Shown here in pieces: positions 46,001 to 58,000 of a stretch of 64,000 nt of DNA. The translations under genes and the position numbers were made by a program. The DNA lies in contig JALWTS010000030.1 in assembly GCA_027077805.1 (NCBI GenBank), forward strand, positions 1 through 64,000, given 5' to 3'. Source of the stretch: Gammaproteobacteria bacterium. GTDB taxonomy: Bacteria > Pseudomonadota > Gammaproteobacteria > JABHGC01. How positions within the stretch are numbered: the first letter of the stretch is position 1; each line of letters begins with the position of its first letter. Below the pieces are notes generated by a model. That model saw nothing but the letters and a program-made list of their open reading frames with translations. It was not told the DNA's origin and made no database searches.

Positions 46001-49000
46001 AAAATACTGTTTTGCCGAGGGCAATAACTGCCGTTGTAAAAAAACCGAAATAAATTGTTGCTGACCAATGGTTTTGATATAGGCTTTGACTTGTTCAAAA
46101 TAGTATTTTAAGGAACAATGTGATTGCATAGTCTCAATATCAAAAATTATCGGTAATTGCTGATAATAACAACCTAATGCCTGTAAATGTTGTTTTTTCC
46201 TCCCGCCTAAAATTTCTAATATCACAAAATCCGCTTGATGTTGGCAATAGACTTTTAACACTAAGGCATATAAGGCTTTAAAAAATAACGATGGGGTTAA
46301 TTTATTACGGCGACAATAATGTTTGATGCCATGCCATAACTCATTGTCTAAGGTCAGTTGTTTATGCACAAATTGATTTTTTCTTGGCAATGCGGGCCTA
46401 AAATCTAACATCTCAATACTAGACAACTTTTGTTGCCAATACTGTTTAATCTCAAGGGTATCAAACCGAAAACGGGTGCTTTGTACATAATCGTCAAATA
46501 CCATTGGTAATGGCGTATAATCACGTTGTTCGATTAATGCCGAATACACATCACATACCTTATTTAAATAAACAGCGGCACCAATACCATCTAATAGCAT
46601 ATGATGGAAACTAGAAATCATTAAAAACTTTTCAGAATGAATTTTTATTAATTGATTATATAATAAAGCATCATGAGCAAGATTAAATTTCCAATGAATT
46701 TGTTGTTGTACTTTCTGTTGTATTTGCTCATAACGATAGGATTGATGCGACCAATCATGATATTCAAATTCCAAACAGGCAATTTTATCAATCACTTGAT
46801 ACACAGGGTCTAAATACGCTTGCTCACAACTCACCATCCGTGTTCTCAATACGGCTTGCTCTTCATAGACCAAACGCAGTGCTTCTTGCCAAATATCTGG
46901 CTGAATTTCCAAAGGAATATCTAAAATATACGCAAAGGTATTAAATCGAGTATCGGGATTCATTTGCGAATCAATATAAAGATCACGTTGTGCCGTCGTT
47001 AAAGGTAAGACTTGTTCCACCGCTTCTCGATGCAAACCCAAAATTTGGTAAAATTCATTGGCTTTTAACAAATCAAGTTGAATGACTGCTTTATCTGAAT
47101 ACTCAATGGCTTGTTGTAATAAGGTTTGATACTGTCTCGCCATGCCTTCAATCGTTGCAGGTAAAAATAAATCCGTGTTATATTCGATCAACGCAAGCAG
47201 CTGTTCCCCTTCTTCCCATAAAAACAAGCTCAAGTCATATTTCGCAATGCCAAAGTCATTATCAAACGGTTGCCAACTTAACTCGGCTAATTTTTGCTGA
47301 CGAAAGTTTTGTAAATTTTGTAAGGCAAAGCCAACCTGAAATAAAGGGGAATAACTGGCATTACGCTGGGGTGATAATTTATCGACTAACTGTTCAAATG
47401 GAATATCTTGATGTTGATAAGCCTGTAACACCGTTTGTTTGAGTTGACTTAGAATTTGTTTAAAACGGTGTTGTGGCGAATAATGATGACGTAACACTAA
47501 AATATTAACAAACAAACCGATCATAGACTCAACATCAACATGATGCCGACCCGCAATAGGACTCCCCGTGACAATATCTTGCTGTCCAGAATAACGAGAT
47601 AATAACAACTGCCAAACCGATAATAATAACATAAACAACGTGACATCTTGTTGATACGCAAATCGGTGAGCGGATTTTGATAATGGCGTGGATAAGGCAA
47701 AGTGATAGTGTTTACCATGATGGCTTTGAACAGGCGGACGTGGAAAATCCAGCGGTAAATTTAATAATTCAGGGGCATTTTTCAACTGTTGTTGCCAGTA
47801 ATCAAGTTGTGCTTGTAATTGCTCAGATTTCAACCAATGACGTTGCCATACGGCATAGTCATAATATTGTAATTTTAGTGCGTCTAACGTCAAAACTTCT
47901 TTATAATACAAAGCATTATAAATTTTAGCTAATTCTTTAACAAATAAGCCAATTGACCAACCATCGGCAATACTATGATGAAAATTCACCAGTAAAATAA
48001 AACATTGATTCGATAATTGTAATACCATCGTTCGATATAAGGTTTCGTCTGCTAAGGAAAAACCACGTTGAGAAAATTGTTGGCTGATTTCTCTGGCTTG
48101 TGCTAATGATTCTACGGTTAAGACAGGCAAAGATGGCCATTCAAATGGCATAATTTTCGCTCTGGCTTCTCCCTGAAACGTAATAAAACGAGTTCTTAGA
48201 ACCTGATGACGTTTCACAATTTCAGCCAAGGCTTGCTGTAATAAGGCAATATCCAAACTGCCTTCCACCTTAATAGCACTAGGAAGATTATATAAAGGAT
48301 TTTCAGGGGATAACTGATCTAAAAACCATAAACGCTCTTGTGCAAATGATAATGGCCAATCCTCGCTATCACTTGCAAATGCCGATGGAATGGGCGGATA
48401 ACGTTTATGATTCTCTTGAACTTGCTCTGATTCGATAATTTCGGCTAACTCAGCAATACATCGATGTTGAAATAATAAGGTAATGGGCAATTCCAAACAA
48501 AACCGTTGTTGTAATTTTGCCCTTAACTGCATTAATAATAGCGAATGCCCTCCCAATGCAAAAAAATCATCATAAATTCCAATTTTATCAACCGCAAGTA
48601 ACTGCCCCCAAAGTTCCACCAATAATTCCTCAGTTGGCGTGCGAGCGGCAACAAATTGTTGATCGGATTGAAATAAATTACTCTCTGGCAATGGTAATGC
48701 CGATTTATCTATTTTTCCATTGGGTAATTGTGGCAATTCGCTTAATACTTGAAAAATATTAGGCAACATATACTCCGGCAATGACTGTTGCAACCAAGTT
48801 CTCACCGCTTTAATATCAAGGAATGCTTGGTTTTCCGTGCTTAAATAGGCCACTAAACGAGGTTGTTGATCCTGATCTTGTCGCAATATGACAACGGCCT
48901 GCTGAATATCAGGATAGCTTAATAAATTCGCTTCAATTTCACCCAACTCAATACGATACCCCCTCAGTTTGACTTGATTATCCACTCGTCCCAAATATTC

Positions 49001-52000
49001 TAATTGCCCATTGCTCAAATAACGAACCCTATCGCCCGTTCGGTATAATTTATCAACATTTAAATGCTCAGACTTTACTTGGATAAAGGCTTGTTCCGTT
49101 TGTTTTGGCTGATGCCAATACCCCTCAGCCAAGCCAAAACCCGCAAGATATAACTCCCCCACCACCCCTATGGGTAAGAATTGTTGCCAAGGGTCTAACA
49201 CATAGCTTTGCATATTATCAATCGCCGTTCCAATGGCAACGCTTTGTCCTTCTGAGATAATCTGATGACAAATGGCATATGTTGCATCAATGGTCGCTTC
49301 TGTCGGCCCATAAAGATTGACCAAGGTTAAATTCGATTGGCGTGTCGAATGGGATTTTAAAGTGAATACCTGCTCAGCTAAGGCTTTGCTCAATACTTCC
49401 CCACCCACAAATAAATAACGCAATAAACTTAAGTTTTGAGACTTGGAATGCCTTAGCAATAACTGTAACAAGGTAGGAACAACTTGTAATACCGTAATCT
49501 TCTGTGCGTTAATAGTGGTTAATAAATAGTCTAAGTCTTGATGAGCATTAGCTTTGGCTAAAACCAAACTGGCCCCTTGTAATAAAGGGGCATAAAACTC
49601 CCATACCGAGGCATCAAAACTTATGGGGGTTTTTTGTAAGACTTTGTCATTTGAGTCCAAACGAAACGTTTGACTCATCCATTGCATATGATTCACAAGG
49701 GCTTGATGGTTAATCATAACACCTTTAGGCCGACCCGTCGAACCCGAGGTATAAATCATATATGCCATACTCTCTTTGCAAGCAACACTAATTAAGTTAT
49801 CTTGATTTTGATGAGCAATTTTTTCTTCAACCCTATCCAAACAAATCGGATACTCAATGCTTATATCCAATTTTTGGTCTAATTCGCTTGTCGTAATCAG
49901 AATTTTAGATAAACTATCTTGTATCATTAATTGCAAACGTTCTTTAGGATAGCTAGGGTCTAAGGGCAAATAAGCCCCACCCGCTTTTAAAATTGCGAAT
50001 AAAGTGATGATCATATCGAAACAAGGGAATAAACAAACCCCTACCACAATATTCGCACTTACCCCTAAAATTCGTAAATAACTGGCTAATTGATTGGCTT
50101 TAATATTAAGCTGTTGATAACTTAATTGTTGCTGTTGGTATTCGACCGCAATGGCATCGGGTGTTTGTGTTACCTGACATTCAAACCATTCCGACAAGGT
50201 ATGAAATCGTAATTTGCTCGTAGTTGATTGCCCCCAAGTTAACAGCGTTTGAATGTCTTGTGAAGATAACATGGGTAATTGAATGGCTTTATGTTTTAAA
50301 TGCCTTGGTAAGGCTTGTAACAAATTTTGGTAATGGCTTGCCAAACGCTGTATGGTCACCAAACTAAAACAATCCACATTATATTCAAAACAAGCCACTA
50401 TCCCTTGCGCTTGTTCCCATAGACTTAAACTCAGATCAAATTTGGCAGTGCTTGAACGGGGCTGCCACGGTGTTACCGTGAAATCGGGCGTATGTAAATC
50501 CAAAGATTGTAAATTTTGCCAAGCAAAAAATACTTGAAATAAAGGGGAATAGTCCAAATGACGTTCAGGCTTTAATAATGCCACTAATTTCTCAAAAGGC
50601 AAATCCTGATGTTGATAAGCTTGTAAAGCCATTGACTTGGTGGCTTGTAAAAATGCTTCCGTTGTTACCTCTGTATTAAGCTGAGAACGCATCACCAAGG
50701 TATTCACAAATAAACCTAACAATGGTTCCAGTTCCGTATGTTGTCGTCCTGCAATGGGACTACCGACAGCAAAGTCATGTTGCCCACTATAACGGGCTAA
50801 TAACAAATGAAAACCGGCTAATAACACCATATATAATGTCATGTCTTGCTGCTGACAAAATGTTTTTAAACTTGCGGTAAAATCACTGGAAAAGTGGATC
50901 ATATAACTATCGCCGACGCCTCGCCATTGTTTCGGTCTAATATAATCTAAAGGCAAATTTAAATCGGGTAAGTTTTGTAGTTGTTTTTGCCAATAATCGA
51001 CTTGTGGTGATAATTTATCTTGTGGCAACCATTGACGTTGCCATAAGACATAATCTTTGTATTGTAGGCTTAACGCTGGGACGGGCTGTGCTTGATATAA
51101 GGCAAGTAATTCTTGTGCCAATTTTTGAATAGACCAACCATCGGCAATAATATGATGGAAATTAAATAATACCACCCAAGATTTTGCCGTTAATTGATAA
51201 CTGCTTATTCGGAATAAAGGGGGTTGCCATAAATGAAATGCTTGTTGTTGCTGTTGTTCAATATATTGATCTAAGGCTTCCTCACTATCCGTTTCATGAG
51301 TGAGATCCATTTGTTCAATGCTTACTTCTAATTGTTCCCAAATATCTAAGTACGCACGCCCCTGAACTTCAACAATAGCCGTTCTTAAAATTTGATGTCG
51401 CTGTATCACTTGATTGACACAAGATTGCAATTTCATGACATCGAAATTACCCTGAATTTTCACCCCACCGATAATATGATAAGCGGTATTTGCCTGATTT
51501 AATTGTTGTAAAAACCAAATTCGCTCTTGTGCATAAGATAAAGGTAATTGTTCGGATTGTTGACTGGCTTGCAAAGGAGGTAAAACGAGAAAACGATTGC
51601 CTTGCTGTGTCATTAATTTTGACGCAAATTGCTCTAATATGGGATACTCAAATATGACAGATAAGGAAATTTCTAAACCTAACTGTTGCCGAATCTTTGC
51701 CACTAATTGTGTGGCTAATAAAGAATGTCCCCCCAAGGCAAAAAAATCAGAATTTGCCCCACATTCTACGCCTAATAAATCGGACCATTGTTGGGCTAAA
51801 ATATGCTCCATCTCATTACGAGGTGAAATTAACCCCTCCGGTTCGGTTGGCATTGGCAAGGCTTTTTTATCCAGCTTACCATTAGGCATTAATGGCCATT
51901 GCTGTAAATGAATAAATAGTTGGGGTAGCATAAATTCCGGTAATTGACGTTTGGCAATGGCTCGTAGCTCCTCGACATCTACCGCTTGTTCGGCCAAATA

Positions 52001-55000
52001 ATAAGCGACTAATTGCTGATTTTGAATTAATACAACAACATCGAATACCGCAGGTAATTGTTGCAATGCGGTAATAATTTCGCCTGCTTCAATACGCAAG
52101 CCCCTGAGTTTCAGTTGTTGATCAAAACGACCACAATATTCGAGTTGACCATTGGCAAGATACCGAGCCAAATCCCCTGTTTTATACCAAATTCCCTCAC
52201 CAAATCCTGCTTCAATAAAACGTTGTTTCGTCAACGCCGTTTGATTCCAATAACCCGCACTGACTGCCATTCCCGAAACCACTAACTCACCAATCACACC
52301 AACAGGCGATAAACCTAATTCCTTGTTGACAACATATAAATTAACATTAGGAATGGCGTTTCCAATAGGTATTGCTTGTGCGAGGAATTGCTCCGGCTGT
52401 TCTACTCGATAAAAGCTCACGACATCAGTGGTTTCAGTCGGTCCATAGGTATTGACTAACTGACATTGACACAACGATGATTGCAACCAATCGAATAATT
52501 GATTAATATTTATCGCCTCACCGCCTAAGAATAAATAACGTAAACTTTGTAAAGAGGCGAAATCCTGACCTTGAGAGACCAATGGATAAAAGGCAGTAGG
52601 CGCACAATTCAGTAAAGTAATTTTAGATTGTTGTAAACAACTTAAGATTTTTTGCACCTCATAATGAGGACTATCCGGGAATACAAGGCAACCGCCTTGC
52701 AACAAAGTAGCAAATAAATTTTTCTGAGTTAAATCAAAACTTAATGAACTGATAATTAAGCAATTATCCTTGGCGTTAATCTCAAATTCATTGATATACC
52801 ATGTTAATAAATTGACAAATGAGTGATAATAAACCACTACTGCTTTCGGCTGTCCTGTTGAACCTGAGGTATAAATCATAGAGATTTTATCTTGGCTCTC
52901 TAAATCAAGTTCCACCGCATTATCGGGATTATCACTGGATTGCTCTGAGGCTTGATCGCCATCCATTAATACCAATGGAATTGATTTATCAATTTTTTCT
53001 AATAATTCCAACCATACAAACTGAGTACAGATCACCGCTAAATCGGCATCATTTAACATTAATTGTAAGCGTGCCACTGGATAACTGGGATCGAAAGGCA
53101 CATAAACGCCACCCACTTTCACTACGGCTAACACCGCTATTACCCATTCAATACTAGGCGATAAACATAATCCAACTCTTTGATTTTTAACCACGCCTAA
53201 TTGCTTAAAATAATGGGCAAATTGATTCACTTTCTGATTAAGCTCGGCATAAGTATAGCGACGCTTGCCATCCACTACCGCAAGATGATGTGGTAATTGT
53301 TTCACTTGTTGTTCAAATCGTTGTTGAATATTTAAGTTTAAGGCTTGGCTTTTTAATACGGGCTGTAATATTTGTGTTTCATTGGCAAGTAAATAATCCA
53401 GTTCCGCTAACCATTGCACTTCATTTAAAATTTGATCCGAAATGGAAACCAGCCTTGTGAGTAAATCAAGTTCCGTAAAATAATCACTATGATAATGCAG
53501 ATTTAACTGCAACTGCCCTTGTTGCTGCTTAATAATAAAGTGGACTTGAGATTCTGGAAAGTGCAAATAATAATCAATCGTCAGCACTTGTTGATCAACC
53601 ACCACGTCATCAAAATGATAATAATTATAAAAAAACACAGGTTGCCCTAATTGAATTAACTGGTATTGCTTAAATACTGACAACATTTGCATGGCTTTCA
53701 CATGTTTTTGTTGGTCTTTCACACTGAGAAAATAATCCGCAATACTACGGGTATAACTCATTTGTTGTTGACGAAAAATCATGGGGACTTGCTGATAATA
53801 ACAACCTAAGGCTTTTAAATGTTGTTTCACTCTCCCCGACACAATGTCAAATACGATAAAATCTTGTTGTGATTGTGCTTGGGTATATAAATTAATTAAC
53901 CAGGCATATAAGGCTTTAAAATAAATAGCAGGCGTAATTTTTAATTGACGACAGTATTGACGTATTTGACGGAATTGATGATTATCAAGCCGTAATTGGG
54001 CATGTTGAAATTGCGAAGTCCCCGCTTTCACGGGCATAAAATTGAGTGCTTCAATTTCAGCCAAATCTTTTTTCCAAAAATCAATGACATCCTCACTATC
54101 AAATTGATGTCGGCTTTTTGCCACAAAATCAAAAAACAAGGGGGCCGGTGTTTGAATGATGTCCCCTGTTTCTAGGGCATGATAAATATTCAATAATTGT
54201 TGAAAATACTGATGCCCCCCCATGCCATCTAATAAAATATGATGGCTTGCTAATATCACCGTATAATGCTGTTCATTATGTTTAATTAAAATATTGTGGT
54301 AAAGCTCACCATAAATATCATAGGGGGCATCAATAAAGGCCTGCAATTCAGAGGGTGATAATGTCGCTTGTTCTAAATAAGTCAACTTAGGTTGATATTG
54401 AGCACGAATTGCCTGATAAGCCATTTCTAAATAAGGCTGAGTTCTGGCAATAATTTTCGCTCTTAATAAGGGTTGCTGTTCGACTAAAATACTTAATGCT
54501 TTGTGCCAACGTTGTTTATCAATGGCTTTGTTTATCTCGAAGACAAAACTTAAATGATTATTTAAACTCTCTGGAGATAATAACTGATCTAAATATAAAT
54601 CTCGTTGCGTCGCGGATAATGGATAAATCGCCTCATAATCCTTCGCATCTAAACCCAAGGCGGAATACAATTTTGGCGTGGAGAGTAAACTTAATTCATT
54701 AATCACCGCATTCGGTGATTGAATTAATTGTTGCAATAACGCTTGATATTGTTCAATCATTGCCCACATGGTTTGGGCTTGAAATAAATGAGTATTATAT
54801 TGCAACACTCCTTTTAAGCCTTGATTTTGTTGAATAAAACTTAAAGTTACCTCATATTTAGCCGTTTGATTATCAACACGAAACGATTCTAACTTAAGCT
54901 CAGCTAATTTCATTGCGACGGTTGGATCGTCTTGCAAGCTAAAACCAACCTGTACTAAGGGTGCGATTGCTAAATTTTGATGGTCATCGACCAGATGTTC

Positions 55001-58000
55001 CACCAGCTTTTCAAATGGAAGCTCTTGATATTGTAGGGCTTCTAATACAACTTGTTTAAATTGTTTTAAATAATCACTGACCTTAGGATTTGAGCCTAAA
55101 TCAAAACGAATCACTAATACATTGACAAAAAAACCAATTAATAACGCTAATTCATAATGTTGTCGTCCTGCAACAGGAATCCCTACGCAAAGGTCTGATT
55201 GTTCGGTATAACGAGATAATAGAATAAACCAAGTTGATAATAATAACATAAACAAGGTAATATTATGTTGTAAGGCAAACGATTGTGCTTGATTCAGTAA
55301 ATCATGTGCTAGCTCAAAGATTAATTGCTCACCGTCAAAGGTTTGTCGCTTTGGTCGTGGAAAATCTGTTGGCAATACCAATGGTTTTGCCCCTTTGAGT
55401 TGTTTGCGCCAATAATGTAACTGCTGACCTAGTAATTCTGATTGCAACCATTGACGTTGCCAATAGGCATAATCAACATATTGCACCTTAAGTTCTGGCA
55501 AGGTTTGCTGTTGATATAACTGAGACAATTCCGTCATGATGACTTGCCCTGACCAAGCATCCGCAATAATATGATGCAGAACCGTCAGCATCACCCATTG
55601 TTGTTCCGATAACTGCCATAAATTAATCCGAAACAACGGTGCTTTGCTTAAATCAAAGCCCTGTTTGGCTTGCTGTAATAATTGTTGTTCTAAGGTTTTC
55701 GTTTGTTGTTCTGGTTCAAACAAACGCAAATCGGTCATTTGAATGGGTAAATCAATGCTGGCAACAATTTGCTGTTCTGCTACGCCCAGTTCTGATTGAA
55801 ACTGAGTGCGTAAACTTTCATGACGTTGAACCATGACTTGTATTGACTGTGTGAAACGCTCAACATCGAAATCCCCCTCAATCCGAAAACCCACAGGAAT
55901 ATTGTAAATAGGACGGAATGGTTCCAATTGATCCAAAAACCATAAACGTTCTTGAGCAAACGATAATGGCAAGCGTTGATCTCTGGCTACCGCTTGTAAT
56001 TCCACACTTGGCTGTTGTTGTCTTGCCTTTTCTACGGCTAAGGCAAGTTCTGATAAAATCGGTGTTTCAAATAATTGACGTAAGGGTAACTCAATTTGTA
56101 ATTTTCGTTTTAATTGGGTAATTAATTGCGTGGCTAATAACGAATGTCCTCCTAACTCAAAAAAATTATCATTCGCAGAAACCTGTTCGACATGCAAAAT
56201 CGATTGCCATAATCCTACCATCAATTGTTCGGTTTCAGTCGTTACCTGAACAAATGGGTTGATTTGTTCAGGTTTCGGTAAAGCCTGACGATTAATCTTA
56301 CCATTCGGGAGTAATGGTAATGCCTTTAAGAATACAAATACATTAGGAATCATGTAATCGGGCAATGATATTCTTAAAATAGAACGTAGTTTGGTTTGTT
56401 CAACCGTCGCACCTGATTTCAACACAACATAAGCGACTAATCTCGGATCATCCGCAATATCATCCCGTACGATGACGGCTACTTGTGATATTTCCGTCTG
56501 TTGTTCTAATACGGTTTCAATTTCACCTAATTCAATTCGAAAGCCTCGCAATGTCACTTGCTGATCCAAACGCCCTAAACATTCCATATCGCCTGTTGGC
56601 AAATACCGTGCTAAATCGCCTGTTTTATACATAACCGCATCCTCAATAAACGGGTTAGCGATAAAACGTTGATCGGTTAATGTTGACTGCTGATAATAAG
56701 CAATCGCAACCCCATCACCACTAATATAGAGTTCCCCTAATACGCCAATTGGAACAGGATTTAAGTGTTTATCTAGGATATAACATTGGGTATTGGCAAT
56801 GGGTTGACCAATTGGCACGGGATCGACAACGTGAGTCACATGATACACACTTGACCAAACCGTGGTTTCCGTCGGCCCATACATATTCCATAATTCAATA
56901 TTAGGATTTCTCAATAACTGTTTCGCAAGATTGACAGGCATCGCCTCGCCACCACATAACACTTTAAAATGTTGTTGTGGCTGACATCCCTGTTCTAGTA
57001 ACATTTTCCAAGTAGCAGGCGTGGCTTGCATCACGGTAATATGGGAACGATGAAATAATTGTTGTAATTGTTCGGCATCAATGGCAACATCACGACTGGC
57101 TAAAACAATATCCGCACCACATATCAATGGCAAAAATAATTCCAAAGTGGCAATGTCAAACGATAAGGAGGTAACGGCTAATAAACTATCCTCGGCCGTC
57201 ATACCCGGCCGTTGTTGCATTGCCAATAAAAAATTTAATAAATTATGATGACTGATCGCAACCCCTTTAGGTTTGCCCGTTGAGCCTGAGGTATAGATCA
57301 GATACACCAAGGCCTGCCGATCAACCATAATATTGGGATTTTCTATGGCTTGGTTCGCAAGCTCTGTTTTAATCTCCTCCAGAATAATGCTTGGAATGTC
57401 AGTAATATCCTCCGCTAATAACTGTTGAGTAATCACACAAGCACAAGCAGAATCTGCTAACATATAACTCAGACGTTGTTTAGGATAAGCGGGGTCTAGT
57501 GGCAAATAAGCATAAGCCGATTTAACAATGGCAAGTACCGCAATCAACATATCTAACCCACGTTGTAAATACACGGCAATAATGGGCTTATCACCCAAAT
57601 TCTGCTGTCGAAGATAATGGGCAAGTTGGTTGATTTGATGGTTTAACTGCTGATAAGTCATCGTCTTATCATGAAAACGTATGGCGATTTTATTGGGATA
57701 GTTGTCAACCTGTTGTTCAAATAAATGATAAAAACGAACCTCTGTTGCAATATTGTTTTCAGTTTGATTCCATTCGACTAAAACTTGTTGTAACTCTCCT
57801 AAAGTAATCAACCTAAGCTCACTAATCGGCTGTTTTGGATTAGCCGCAATGGATTCCAGTAAAGTGATAAAATGGCTTGCCATTCGCTGAATGGTTGATG
57901 GCATAAATAAATCAGTATTGTATTCAAAATTTGCCAGCAGACCTTGATCCGTTTCAGTTAAATCTAACGTTAAATCATAACGAGTGGTATTGGTTTCTAA

